DNA from: Pyropia yezoensis
Taxonomy: Eukaryota > Rhodophyta > Bangiophyceae > Bangiales > Bangiaceae
Assembly (NCBI GenBank): GCA_009829735.1
Contig: CM020620.1
Location: 14,939,420-15,003,419, forward strand
DNA length: 64,000 nucleotides
Direction of reading: 5' to 3'
Positions 49,877 through 61,181 of this stretch are shown piece after piece. Within the stretch, counting starts at the first letter, position 1, and each line of letters begins with the position of its first letter. Below the pieces are notes generated by a model. The model had not been told where the DNA came from. It saw only the letters and a list, made by a program, of their open reading frames with translations, and did no database searches. The translations under genes and the position numbers were made by a program.

Positions 49877-51104
49877 ATGGCCTCCCCCCCGCCCCCCCCC
49901 CCCCCCGCCCCCCTACCGTCGGCCGTCTACGTCCTGACCCTTCAGGACGGGAACATTGCCGACGAGCCGTCCTCGACCCGCACCGCCGTCGTTGCCGCCG
50001 GCACCTGCGCGGCCTGGGCGCTGCGCGCCGCGGCCGAGGCGGTCGACGCCCACGGCGTGTGGGGGGACGGCTGACGGGAGCCGACGGGCTTTGTCACCCA
50101 CAGCGTCGTCAAGACGGCGGCCGCCGCCGCTCGAGACGGGTGCCGGCTGGTGGACCTGCGGGACCGGGAGTGCGCCTACTGCCGTGTGACCCTGCAGGTG
50201 CTGGACGGCGTGCGGCCGCTGGGGAAGGGGAAGGGGGGGGGGGAGGGAGTGGGCGTGCGCGTGGGCGTGGCCGCCGACGGGTGGGCGGCCACCCCCAATG
50301 ACCGCTCGCTGGCGGCGGTGCAGGACGCCTGCTTGGCGTCAGACGCCGAAGACGAAGACGATGACGACGGCGATGAGGAGGACGCGGCTGACGACGGGGG
50401 CGGCCACGACGCGGACGAAAACGCGGGCGCCGACGCCCGCACGGGGGGGGGGGGGGCGGGGCCCCCCTCACCGCCCCGCTGCCGCGCAACGACGTTGCCA
50501 CCGCCGCCCGCATCGCCTTTGCCCGCGACGCCCTCTTCCGCGCACCCCCTGGGGAGCGGCGGCAGCTCCTGCGGGACCGCACCACCACCGGCGGCACGCC
50601 GGCGATCGCCGTCCCCCCTCCCCCCCCACCCCCCCCCGCCCACCCCGTCTACATCCTGACCATTGAGCGGGGCGACGTGTACGGCCGCGACGGCGCGTCG
50701 TCGGCGGTGGTGGGCGCCTACGGCACGGCGGCGGCGGCGCTCGGCGCGGCGCCCGCCGCCATGGACGCCCAGGCGGCGGGGGAGCACGTGCACTGGCGGG
50801 AGGGGGGGGGGTCCGCCGAGCGGTGGGGCGCCCCCGCCTGCGCCGCCGCCGCCGTCGTCACCGACGTGGCGGCGGTGGTGGACGGCGCGGCGCTCATTGA
50901 CATGCCCGGCGACTGCGCCTACACCCGCCTGCGGGTGTGGGTGTGTGGGGTGGCGGGGGCGGCCAAGCGCCCGCGTGCCCCCGCCGCCGCCGCCTCCCCC
51001 CCCCCCCGCCGCCGCCGCCGGTGCGGCCGCTGCGGCCGCCGGCGCCGGCGCCGGCGCCGCCCGCGCCTGCGCCACCCGCGCCGGCGCCAGCGACCCCCGC
51101 ACCG

Positions 51105-51147
<43 letters not shown>

Positions 51148-51545
51148 CGCCGCCGTCGCCGCCGCGGCCGGCGCCGGTGCCGCGCATCCCCACGGGGCAG
51201 CCGTGCAACTTTGCGGGCGCCCGCTGCGCCGACGGGCTGGTGTGCCGGCTGGGCGCGGGCGGCCCCGCGGGGGTGGCGACGTGCCGCTACTATGTGCGCC
51301 CCCGTGCGGCGTGTGACAATGCCGAGGCGCTGTCCTGGAACGAGTACACGTGCACGGGGGGTGTGTGCACGGCCAACAAGTGCTTGCGTGAGCGCGGGGG
51401 GGCGCGCTGGGGTGCGGTCCTCCGCGGCTGCGGGTCGTCGGTTTTGGTCGATGACGGTCGCAGACACCACCGCCGTGCGGTGTTGACGCGTGGTGAGGTG
51501 GGGGTTGGCGTTCGGGAGGACGCTATTTGTCTCTTCCATCCATAA
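49877..51545 (+). pseudogene. Two-repeat, Pro-rich, Cys-rich-tail protein of unknown function, broken
   Basis: ATG 49877 (MASPPPPPPPAPLPS). Two related domains each begin V-Y-V/I-L-T-L/I-x-x-G (AVYVLTLQDGN near 49922 and PVYILTIERGD near 50646), each followed by Ala-rich helices and a V-x-D-L/M-x-D strand. A long Pro tract follows, then a tail with about eight Cys (QPCNFAGARCADGLVCRLG...YTCTGGVCTANKC), like a small secreted disulfide domain. Breaks: TGA 50072-50074 in frame (GDG-stop-REPTGF; Trp likely lost), a frame change at the G12 run near 50444-50455, and another at the C10 run near 50998-51007. The two homopolymer shifts could be sequencing errors, so the gene may have only one true lesion. 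The family is not recognised. Confidence 0.6.
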
Positions 51546-53580
51546 ACTCTGTTTGTTATGCTTGTATGACTGAACTGGTCTGTCTGAGCGGTGGCACCAT
51601 GGCAAGCCACCTCTGCGTCTCCGCTCAATGGCACCGAGCCGTGGGCAACGCGGCGGGGAGCGGGCGGATATGAACGGAGCGAAGGGGGGCGCCCACGCTC
51701 CCAGCGCACGGGCCCTCGCTCTCAGGTTGCCGACGCTGCGCTTCGCTCGCCCCAGCCCGCTGTCGTGGTACTGAACCTGACGGGTGGGGGGGCGAGACGG
51801 AAAGACCTTTCAGCCAATTTGGCTTCGAGAGGAAGGGAGATGCCGAGGAGCCGCGGCGTGGGGGGGGAGAGGGGACCACTCCTGGCGCCCCCTGCACCGC
51901 CGGCCACCCAGCCCTCGACCTTGCGCGTTTCGAGTTTTGAAGCTCGCGGGTGAGGTGCGAGGCGCATGGGTCATGGTGCCCACCGAAGTACCTACCTACC
52001 GCGACAACCCGTGGCGCAGGAGAGCCGTGGTTGGGATGCCGACCACCCGAGGGTCCGAGAGGGATATACAGTCATTCCCCGATGATGACCCACCGGCGTT
52101 GGTGTTCGGGGGGAGAGTTGTCTTGGCGGGCGGTTGCACACCCCCAGTTAAGGCGTGCCCAGAGCGGACATTAGAGTTCAGAGCGATTCCGGATCAGCCA
52201 TTGGCCCAGAGCGTTGTGTCAGGAGCAAATATGGCATATACTGAAAATTGTCACACTATTCCAGGGTTCAAGCGACGTGTCTGATGAGAAATGGAGCACA
52301 GCTGCCTGGGGCTGCTCTGCAGGGCCTCTTGCGTGGAAAATCGACACGGAATCAGCACATTTCTTCTCAATGAAAAAGCGCACAGTGCCTCACGGGCATC
52401 GCCACAGCAACGACGAAGTCACACAAGACAGCCCAAGGGGGAGAAGGTCCTCTAAGGCGAAAGGGGATCGTTGCACGGGAACAAGAGCAGCTAGTATATA
52501 TTTCCCCGCATCCCAGAAGGTCTCTTCCATGGGTTGGTCGTCGTATCTTCCTCCTCGGCATGCGCGCAAGTCGCACACGGGGCACCCAGGGGAACCTGAG
52601 CGAAGACATAGGAGCCTGGAAGATGTACAAAGGAATGTCCAGAGTACACAGGTCACGTGAAAGAACAGCCTGTGTATATTTAATCGTCAAGCAAAATGGC
52701 AAGGCACATTTCCTCTGCAGCAGCGAGCAAGGCATCGTCGGCCTCTGCCTCGGCCTCCTCCGCTGCTGCATCCTTGTCCTTTCGCTCTCATGTCCGGATC
52801 TGACCGTGGGCTCTGGCAGGAGCGGGTGGGGCCGTTCGATTTGCGCTGTGGATCAGACGGATTCCCGGGAGAATTGTAAAACTCATATACAAGTGCGAGA
52901 GCCCCTGAAAGTTGCATTCGCGCGCGGACTAATTGCCGAACCACTTTGAACCATTGACTTTTTATGCATGGAAAAAATGGCCCTCCTTACGGGGCTTTTT
53001 TAGGTGCTACGGAAGAGATACGTTTGTACCTCATTTTTCTCTTTTTATTTCTTTTGTGTTCTTGCTTCTTTTTTTCTTGCTGCGTATGGTCGTATATCTT
53101 TTCTCTCGTCCAACCAGGAAGCCGTATCGAGAGAGAAGTCGCCCGAACGTGGCACGTGTTGGATGTAATGCAATATTCCTTCTGAACTCTAATGTCCGCC
53201 CTTAACTGGGGGTGTGCAGAAGGGGGGGGCTGTCGACCGCTCTGGCGAGTGCGACCACAAACGGCGAAGCCCCGGTGTGATGGCAATTCTTCCCGAGTGC
53301 CGCGGATGGCAGTCGACCGATCAAGGTCATGAACGATCGATAAATCTCGCTTGGTCCAAGTCCTGCTTCGCGGGCCCTCGTGGCGGAGGCGAGGGCGTGC
53401 GTGTCCCATGAAGACGCCGCGGCCTTCTGTGTTCCTTCTCGCTGTCCCATCCCGGTCGTACTGTAGCGTTCCCAGTGGCCAAGGGCGTCTTCCGGCTTTG
53501 CGCAGTCGAGGCGTGCTCTTTTTGTCCCCCTCCCCTGCGTCTCCTTACCTATCCGGATTCCTCCCTTCCCCCTGCCTACC
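51546..53580. other. Intergenic, includes the 5' flank of the plastid-protein gene
   Basis: GC falls to near balanced between about 52200 and 53250, unusual for this window. Only short contradictory frames are seen. The T-rich stretch 53030-53110 could be a promoter or an old insertion. Nothing recognisable. Confidence 0.45.
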
Positions 53581-55308
53581 ATGGCACCCTCCGTCGGGGC
53601 CTTTGCTGTCGTCGCCCCCTGCGCCTCCCCTCTGCTCTCCGCCCCCCGCGTGCGGCTGTCGCGACGGGGCAAGCGTGCGCCCTTGCCGCTCCTCCCAACC
53701 CGTCACGCCACGACGCTGCGTATGGGTGCCCCTCTCGCTGGTGGGGCCGACGACGGCGACGGCCCACCGCTGCCCATGGGCATGAGTATCCCCGGCTTCT
53801 CCCCCGACGACGTCGCCTACGTGTCGGCCGCCAACGGCAGCGCCGACTTCATCGCCCGCATGAACGAGCGGATGAACCGGGTGCGGAAAGAGCGGGGCAT
53901 TGGCAATGAGGCGCGGGGCAAAGTCGCATCCGACTCGTACGTCGACAACCTGCGGCGGTTCAGCGCGGCTGCGCCCGACGCGCAGGCGCTCGCCGACGCG
54001 GCCGCGACAGCCGTGTCCCCCGAGGAGGCCATCCAGGTGCAGCGCGCGTTTGACAATGCGGGCGAAAACTATATGCGGGACCTCGCCACCGCGTCGGCAG
54101 TGGCGCGGTCGTCTCGCGCAGAGGATGGGAGTGTCGCGGACACGCGGGCGCTGCTGGCCGAGCTGTCGGAAGAGACGGCGGGGAAGATGGCGTCGGCGCG
54201 GGGCAACGCGGGGGGGCGCGGCCTCGACGCGCCGCCGTTGCCGCTGCGGCGGGGCGATGGGCGGGGAGTGCCAGCGGCCGGTGGCAGTGACGCGCTGCCG
54301 TCAGCGGCTGCCGTACCGCCGGCAGCCGACGATGGGCAGTCCAAGGAGGAAGCGGCAGCCGAGGCGGAAGACGCGATCGAGGCGGCGGTCCGCGCGATGC
54401 GGGAAAAGCTGGGCGTCCCCGAGGATGACGACGACGATGGCGGCGACGCATACCCGGTGGGGGAGGTGGAGGTGCGCGCGCCTGTGGGCGATGGGAGGGG
54501 AGCACCCACGCGGGTGCCGTCCCGTCCCGCGTCGTCGCCGCCACTCGCGGCGCCGCGGGGGTGGGACATGGAGGCCCCCGCCACGGGGGTGGTGGGTGTG
54601 CCCCCCGAGGCTCCCGCCCCGGCGGTGGCAAGTAGCTCGCCACCGCCCGCCCGAGCGGCTGCCGCAGCCGCCGCAGCCGCTGCAGCCGCCGCTCCCGTCG
54701 TTGCCGCCGCGGTCGGCGACGGTGAGGAGGACGAGGTGTCGCTGGCCAAGAAGATTGACTTTTTCGAGTCGTACCTCCGCCGCCTTCAGCGGTCGGCCGA
54801 CTCGCCTGAGCAGCGTGGCGCCCCGCCCCCGCCGCCAGCGTCTGCGGCACTGTCCGGCGGCGCTGACGAGGAGCCCGCCCTACGCCTTGCCGATGTGATG
54901 CAGGCAGAAGCGGAGGCGGCAGCCGCGGAGGCGTCTGCGGCGGCCCCGTCGCCGACGGCAGAGGCAGACGCTGAAGCCAACCGGCAGCTGGCAGAGGCCC
55001 AGGCCGAGCTGGACGCCCTGCTGGCCGAGGTGACACCGCCTGCCCCGCGCTCGGCGCCAGTGACGGTGCCGGCCCCGACACTGGTGTCACCGGCGGTGCC
55101 GCCCCCCGCCGCCGCCACCGCACCCACTGCGCCCATGGGGGTACCTGCTGGTGGCGCCAGCGACGCGCTGGTCAAGGCGGCGCTCAAGGAGGTGGCTGCC
55201 GAGATGAAGCGGTACAAGAAAGTGATGAAGGCGGCGCGCAAAGAGCACGAGGCGCGTATCGAGAACATTGTGCGGGGGATGGCCGCATCGTCCGAGGGTA
55301 TGCAGTGA
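53581..55308 (+). CDS. Plastid-targeted Ala-rich protein with coiled-coil C-terminus, unknown function
   Basis: 575 codons, uninterrupted. ATG sits in a CCTACCATGG context. The first ~45 residues (GAFAVVAPCASPLLSAPRV) are rich in Ala/Ser/Arg with a Phe near residue 8 and few acidic residues, a plastid transit peptide of the red-algal type; cleavage near RHATTLRM is plausible. A conserved-looking part follows (IPGFSPDDVAYVSAANG, ADFIARMNERMNRVRKERG, VDNLRRFSAAA). The middle is low-complexity. Then come EVSLAKKIDFFESYLRRLQ and a Glu/Ala-rich heptad-like stretch, ending in a basic helix (ALKEVAAEMKRYKKVMKAAR). A structural or scaffold role in the plastid is possible; no family is recognised. Confidence 0.75.
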   Translation: MAPSVGAFAVVAPCASPLLSAPRVRLSRRGKRAPLPLLPTRHATTLRMGAPLAGGADDGDGPPLPMGMSIPGFSPDDVAYVSAANGSADFIARMNERMNRVRKERGIGNEARGKVASDSYVDNLRRFSAAAPDAQALADAAATAVSPEEAIQVQRAFDNAGENYMRDLATASAVARSSRAEDGSVADTRALLAELSEETAGKMASARGNAGGRGLDAPPLPLRRGDGRGVPAAGGSDALPSAAAVPPAADDGQSKEEAAAEAEDAIEAAVRAMREKLGVPEDDDDDGGDAYPVGEVEVRAPVGDGRGAPTRVPSRPASSPPLAAPRGWDMEAPATGVVGVPPEAPAPAVASSSPPPARAAAAAAAAAAAAAPVVAAAVGDGEEDEVSLAKKIDFFESYLRRLQRSADSPEQRGAPPPPPASAALSGGADEEPALRLADVMQAEAEAAAAEASAAAPSPTAEADAEANRQLAEAQAELDALLAEVTPPAPRSAPVTVPAPTLVSPAVPPPAAATAPTAPMGVPAGGASDALVKAALKEVAAEMKRYKKVMKAARKEHEARIENIVRGMAASSEGMQ

Positions 55309-57268
55309 GGAAGCCTTTTGGGAGGCGGGCTGCCATCCCATCCCGGCGTCGGCCGCCAGGGCGCTTGTCGGGGAATGGGGGTCGGGCTGGAAAGTTGAGG
55401 GGGGGTTGTTCCCCGCGGCGCGAGGCACGTGGCGACCGGCCCCGCCGCGGCGGCAGACATGGGCGCCCGCGTCGCCGACGGGAGAGTGGTGGCGTCGTCG
55501 TCCATTGTGACCCGCGGGCGGGGGGGGGTGGTGCAGATGGGGGCCTGCTACTGCCTCCAGGTGCAGGTGCTGTGGGGGAGGGGCGTGCTGGGGGGGGCGG
55601 GCTGGGCGGCCACCGTGCCCCGCCGGGTGGTCGCGTCGGTGCTCGAAGCGCAGGAGTAGGGGGGGGTGGGCGGCCGGGGGGAAGAAGTGGGTTGCATGCT
55701 GACCTACGCGACCCATGGAGCGTCTTTTCTCCGGCGGCGTGCAGGGAGTGGGGGGGTGATGGGGAAGGGAGTAGAGGGCTGATGGGGGGGGGGGGCAGCG
55801 CAGAGGGGACATCCAGACAGTGGAACGCGGGCACCGAAAATGGGTCAAGGCGGCACGGCTCTGCTCTCTCCCCCCGATGCCTCGCACGTTCTCCCCCCCC
55901 ATCCTCTTGAGTGGGTGGCGACGGTTGAGCTGGGGAAGCGGGGGGGCGGCCGGGGTGGAGCTACGTCAGGATTGGAAGCCCCCGGCGTGCGGGAAGGGCT
56001 GGGAGGAGGAGGGGCGGCGGGGGACGGGGGACGGCAAAGACCCCGCCCAGAACCGTGACCAATGATGCCGCGGGCCAGTGCGTACGCACTGCCTCCCCAT
56101 GGACGCGTGCGTGGGGAGGGCGGGGGGGGGGATCCGAAGGATGGCGTCGTGGGGGTGGGCGGCTGGCCGCCGTCCACGGCTGCCATGTTGGGGGGGTGCT
56201 GGGGGGTGTGGGGGTTGGGGGTGGGTAGAGGGGGAGGGTGTGGAGGGGGGGAAAGCGCGGGGTCACTTCGTTGGCGGGTGGGGCGGGTAGGTGGGGCGAC
56301 CGGGGGCACGCGCGCGGCTGGGGTTGGGGGCACCCACAGACGGGCGGCGGCGGCGGCGGCGTCGGCTGCGGGGGCAGCCGCTGCCGGGGCAGCCACCCCC
56401 CCATCGCGTCAACGGCCGCGGGCCCGGGGGGAAGGAAGAGGCGCCCTGCCGTGCCGTGCCGTGACGCGCCGTGCCGTGCCGTGCCGTGCCGTGCGATGCC
56501 GTGCCGTGCCGTGCCGTGCGGTGCCTTGGCCTTTGGGACCTGCCAGGGCCGCCCCCGCCAGTAGCCGCCCCCGCTCTGGCACGAGCGCATGGGGATGGGG
56601 GCGGGGAAAGGGGGTGGTTGGGGGGGGACACGCGGCACCACCGTCTGTCACCGATACACCCCCTCCCAACCACGCCCCCGCGGTCACCCCCAGAGGCGCG
56701 CCGGGTCAGCCGTTGCCGTTCAGTGGCCGCCACCGGCGGCGGGGATGGCCCGGGGGTGACCGACCGCCGCCTCTCGCCGCCAGCGACGGCAGTGACCTGG
56801 GCAGGGTGGCCCCGCAGCCGCGACCACCGCTCTGACAGCCCGTCCCCGCCCTTGCCCAGCCACAGCGGCCGTGTGCGCGAGTGTGGTCCGGGTTAGGGCC
56901 GGCGGGGGGGGGGGGGGGGGGGGGCTGGTGGGGCGGAGGTGGAGCGGAGCTTGGCGGGAAGATCCCACGACGACCAGACTGGAGGGGAGGCGCAACGGTT
57001 GCGTCGCCGCTGGTGGCACTCGCGGCAGCTGGGGTGGCTGCCTTGCCGCTCCGCCGCGGCGAGGCGGCGACGGCGGCAGGCCGTGACGGTGGCGGCGGCG
57101 GCGACGGCGGGGAATTCGGGAGAGGGGGAGGGTGGCGTCGCGGCGGTGAATGCCGAGGGACGTCCGGGGCGGTGCACTCCCTCGCAAGAGATGGGGACAG
57201 GCGGCTGCAAAGGTTGGTGATGTTGTTTACGCAGTCACACCCCCGCCCCTCCCCCCGCCCCACCCCAC
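55309..57268. other. Intergenic, G-rich, no supportable gene
   Basis: Repeated short G runs on the plus strand between 55400 and 56950. Frames on both strands are Gly/Pro/Arg-rich and contradictory. Contains the pentanucleotide array listed separately. Confidence 0.5.
56447..56524. repeat. (GCCGT)n pentanucleotide microsatellite
   Basis: About fifteen GCCGT units with a few point changes (GACGC, GCGAT). Read as Arg/Ala/Val/Pro/Cys repeats in all frames, so it makes false ORFs on both strands. Confidence 0.85.
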
Positions 57269-60034
57269 CTACGCCACCACAAACGCAGCAGTGGCCAGCC
57301 GCAGACCCCGTAGGTGGGTGCTGTCTGGTGCCGCGGCGACCGCCGACGCAACGGCGGCGGCAATGCGGGACAGCTCCCCCGCGGCCGCCGCCACCGCTGC
57401 CGCGGGAAGCGGCTCGCGATAAAGCTTCAGGGCCAGGTCCAGCGGCAGCAGCCCGCCGCCGCCGTCTTTGGCAGCGTCGGCGGGGGCGGGGGTGGCGAGG
57501 GAGGTGAGCGTCCGCACCCACCTCGCCTGCGCCTCGGCGCGGAAGAGGGAGCCGCCCGTGACGGCGGCGGGGGGGCGGAGGTCCTCCCAGGCGTCACCGA
57601 AAAAGGTGCCACTGATGGAGCCGAGGAGCGCCGGCACCGACAGGCGGCGGCGGGCATCGCGGCCGCCCGTCGCCGCCGCCGCCGCCACGTTTGCAGACAG
57701 CCGTGCCAGTCGCGACGGCGTCAGCAGGGTAGACAGCACCTTGTCACGGTCTTCGTGGAGGCGCGCCGCAAGCAACGGGGGCGCGCGGCCGAGGGTGCTC
57801 CGGCCAAAGAAGGGCAGCCTGTGCGGCTCCAGCACGTGCGGCGCCACCGTCGCTACCGTCGCCGATGACAATAGGCCGTCGGTGGGGTGGAGCTGCGACA
57901 GCACCCACCGTGCAGCGGCGACCTCGGTGGCCGAGCTGATGGGCGTCACGGCGGGGCGGCCGCCAGTGCGGCGGCGGGACGTGACGGTGGCGCCGACCAG
58001 CTGCGCCGCTGACCTGAGGCTGGCCACGCCGGATAAGAGGAGCGTCTCCACCGCGTCGTACAGGTCGGCGGCAGACGTGGACGGCCGGTCGCGGGCGGTT
58101 CGGGCCAGGCGCCGCACCCGCCGCTGGACAGTGCGCACGTGGTGGCGGTGCCACTCGAGAGGAGTGGCGCTTAGGTCAAACCGCTGCGCCAGTGCGTCCG
58201 TCTCCACGTCGTCGTCCACCCCCACGTCCAGACCCGCGGCGGCCACCGACTCGGCAAACGCCCGCGCGTCACCCTCTGAGCGCCAGTCGGTGTAGCCGTA
58301 GCGGATGGCCGCGATATCGTAGGCACCCACAACGGGGGAGGCAAAGTAACGCTGCGCGTCCCCGTCCTTGGCGCGCGGCAGCGGCGCAGTAGGCACGTAG
58401 TCCATCACGCTGGTGCTCAGCCCATGAATGCCCACGTAAGTGTCGTTCTTCAGCTGCGACCATGGAATGCCCGCGCTGCCCCGAAAGTTGTGGCGCAATC
58501 CGACGGTGTGGCCGACCTCATGGGCCGTCGTATCGGCGAGAACCTGGTACATGAAGTCCTCTTCGGACCCTGACACGGGTCGGCCGGGCGCGTTGGCCGA
58601 CCGCGTTCCAAGCAAAGACGCAGTCACCCCCGCTGCACCTGCCCGCGAGACCGCCAGCCCCGCACGGCCGTCATCAAACCAAAGTCGGTATTGGGCGGGC
58701 GTAGCGCGGAGAAAGTCGTCGTCCACGATAATGTCGGCGTTGAGGAGCTCCCCCGTCCGTGGGTCGACCTTGGTGTGGCCTACCGCCGCTCCATCGGAGC
58801 CCGGCACGAACGAAACCGTGTTGAATCTCGCGTCATCGGCGGCATAGTCGGCGGGCCAGTCGACGTCGGTGGGCACCACAGCGCGCAGGACAGGGCGCCG
58901 GTAGCCTGCTGCCGCGAATGCCGGGTTCCACCGCGTGATGCCGTCCACCACAGCCGGCCAAAACTCGCGCGGCACGGACGGGTCCACGTAATAGGTGAGG
59001 ACAGGGTGCTTGGCCAGGTCCCACTTGTTGATGTACGTCTCGGTCAAGGGTCGCTTGCCAGCATAGTCGTCCACCCACGAGAGCTTCGTCCCAAAGTAGC
59101 CGATGCGGTCGTCCATGGGCCGCGGCGTCATGAGTTTCCGCGGTAGCCCCAGCGCGGTGACCTTGAGAGCGCCTCCAATGCCATCTGGAGAGACAACGTT
59201 AACGGCAAACGTCACCTGCCGCGGCCGCGCGGCGCCGCCCACAAAAAGGGTAGACCAGTCGCGAAAGAGATGGACGTGAAAGCTGGCAGCGACCCACGGG
59301 CCAGCGTCAATGAGGAGCCGCCCGTCGCCCGTCGGGCGGGCGGGGAAGGACTGGAGAGTGGAGGCGGATACGCCCGCGACCGCCTGGCGGCCCGCGACGC
59401 TGGTCGGGTTCACGCTCCGTTGGCTGATCGGCGGGTGGTACAGCTCGAGCGTCGGAGGGAACACGTTGGGGGCCAGACGAAACGCAAAAACCCCGTCTGG
59501 GAAGTTCGACGTCAAGTCCACCCGACGGAGGAGGTACCACTCGCGGGCGGCCGCGTCGAGGGCGGAAAACTCCGAGGACAGCACAAACGGCGTGTCCAGC
59601 TGCGAGACCCCCACCTCGAGCAGCACCTGCCCAGCCGCGAGGCCGTGCCCCGCGTGGAGCGTAAACAGCCCGACGTGACGGCGGAAGAGGTCGGCGCTCG
59701 GCAGCGGGGGGAGCGACGCCGCGGCGGCCTCACGGAGGTCGGTCACCCACGCCACCGTGCGGGCGTCGGAGGATGCATTGGCGGCACGCCCCGCCGCGGC
59801 GGCCGCCGTGCGGACGACGGGCGAGGGGGGGCTGCCTGCGGCTGCGGGGGGAGCACCGGCGGGCAAAGAGCCGCGCACGGCGGCGGCCGCGGCCACCACC
59901 ACCACCACCACTACCAGTACCACGGTGGCCACTGGAGCAGCGGCGGTCGCGGCGGCGGCGGCTGCAAACGCCCGGCGGTGAAACGGGCGGCCGTCAGCGC
60001 GGCGACCGTCGCACACCCAGGCGGGGACGCCCAT
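57269..60034 (-). CDS. Membrane-anchored zinc metalloprotease (met-zincin, DUF5117/DUF4953 type)
   Basis: Uninterrupted for about 920 codons. ATG 60034 is used; the open frame begins two codons earlier on a GTG. Residues ~22-54 form a long hydrophobic anchor, so the catalytic part lies outside or in the lumen. The active site is HEVGHTVGLRHNF (H505, E506, H509, H515 from this start), the extended HExxHxxGxxH zinc site. A Met-turn-like SVMDYVP follows about 30 residues later. Upstream, DRIGYFGTKLSWVDDYAG, KHPVLTYYVDPSVP, EFWPAVVDGITRWNPAFAAAG and HTKVDPRTGELLNADIIVDD match the met-zincin pattern. The C-terminal ~300 residues resemble the family's helical end, with a run LHEDRDKVLSTLLTPSRLARL. 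The family is common in bacteria and patchy in eukaryotes. Substrate unknown. Confidence 0.9.
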   Translation of the reverse strand: MGVPAWVCDGRRADGRPFHRRAFAAAAAATAAAPVATVVLVVVVVVVAAAAAVRGSLPAGAPPAAAGSPPSPVVRTAAAAAGRAANASSDARTVAWVTDLREAAAASLPPLPSADLFRRHVGLFTLHAGHGLAAGQVLLEVGVSQLDTPFVLSSEFSALDAAAREWYLLRRVDLTSNFPDGVFAFRLAPNVFPPTLELYHPPISQRSVNPTSVAGRQAVAGVSASTLQSFPARPTGDGRLLIDAGPWVAASFHVHLFRDWSTLFVGGAARPRQVTFAVNVVSPDGIGGALKVTALGLPRKLMTPRPMDDRIGYFGTKLSWVDDYAGKRPLTETYINKWDLAKHPVLTYYVDPSVPREFWPAVVDGITRWNPAFAAAGYRRPVLRAVVPTDVDWPADYAADDARFNTVSFVPGSDGAAVGHTKVDPRTGELLNADIIVDDDFLRATPAQYRLWFDDGRAGLAVSRAGAAGVTASLLGTRSANAPGRPVSGSEEDFMYQVLADTTAHEVGHTVGLRHNFRGSAGIPWSQLKNDTYVGIHGLSTSVMDYVPTAPLPRAKDGDAQRYFASPVVGAYDIAAIRYGYTDWRSEGDARAFAESVAAAGLDVGVDDDVETDALAQRFDLSATPLEWHRHHVRTVQRRVRRLARTARDRPSTSAADLYDAVETLLLSGVASLRSAAQLVGATVTSRRRTGGRPAVTPISSATEVAAARWVLSQLHPTDGLLSSATVATVAPHVLEPHRLPFFGRSTLGRAPPLLAARLHEDRDKVLSTLLTPSRLARLSANVAAAAATGGRDARRRLSVPALLGSISGTFFGDAWEDLRPPAAVTGGSLFRAEAQARWVRTLTSLATPAPADAAKDGGGGLLPLDLALKLYREPLPAAAVAAAAGELSRIAAAVASAVAAAPDSTHLRGLRLATAAFVVA

Positions 60035-61141
60035 GGCCACTCGGGAGGAGCAGCGGGCGGTAGGGGTGACCCGCCGCGAGGGATGCCCTCAATCAATGGG
60101 GCAAGCGGGGGGGGGGGGGGGGGGGGGGGGGGCGCACCTGGCGGTCAGGGCACCGGGAATATGAGTGACGGACAGGAGGGAGTGGCACGGCATGCGCCGC
60201 CAAGGCGCAGGCGGTCTGGTGGAGAGGGGAGTGGCCGCACCAGCCGGCTTGCAACCCGCGTGTACAGGCGTAGCCGCGCGCTCTTGTGCACGCGGCTGGG
60301 TGCACCGCGACCGTCTGCTCGCCATGCGTTAGCCCGCCCAGGCGGCCAGGGCCCTCCAGCTATGGTGGCCCGTGCCCGGGCGGCCGGGCGGCCGGGCGGC
60401 AGGGAGGGCCGCAGGGAGCGAGGACCGCAGGGAGGGCGACAGGGCGAGCAGCAGGGCGAGCAGCAGGGGGGCAGGGCGGGCGGCGTGGTGAGCGGCAGGG
60501 ATGCAAAGGGAGCCGCAGGGCGGCAAAGGGAGCGACAGGGAGGCGGGGCGAGCGGCCGGGCGGCCGGACGAGCGGCCGGGCGAGCAGCCAGGGCGGCGTC
60601 GCCGCGAAGTCATCGCCCCTGCGCCAACGCACGGGCGGCCGCGGTGCGGGGGAAGCGGGGGGGGGTGAGAGCAAGCCACCCGCGTGGGCATGCCGCAATC
60701 CCCAGGGGGCACGGCGAGGAAGAGCGGGCGTCCCCCCCATCCACCCAGCGGGACGGGGCGGTCTGGCGCATCGAGGCCGAGCCGGGGGTGCCGACGAAGC
60801 GGGTGGGGAACGCGCGGGGCTTACAGCCCATAGCAAAGCGCCGCAGGGGGTGGCTGTCAGCCGGCGCGAGCGCACGCCGGCGGTGGCGGTGCGGGTCGCG
60901 ACTCGCCCATCGACGGGCCGGGCTTGGACCGCGGGCGGGAGGCCCGTCGGGCGGGGTGCCAGCCGGCAACAGGGAGCACCGCTGGTCCGATGACACGCTG
61001 ACGAGGACGGGCGCGCCACACGTGGGGGGGAAGCAAAAAGGCCTTTTGTTCAGGGCCCGGGGAAGGTGGGGGGGTGAAGAGGCGGGGGAGCAGGTGCCGC
61101 CGCCTGCCTCAATGGAAAAGCCCGCGCGACGCTCCTTGTCA

Positions 61142-61181
<40 letters not shown>

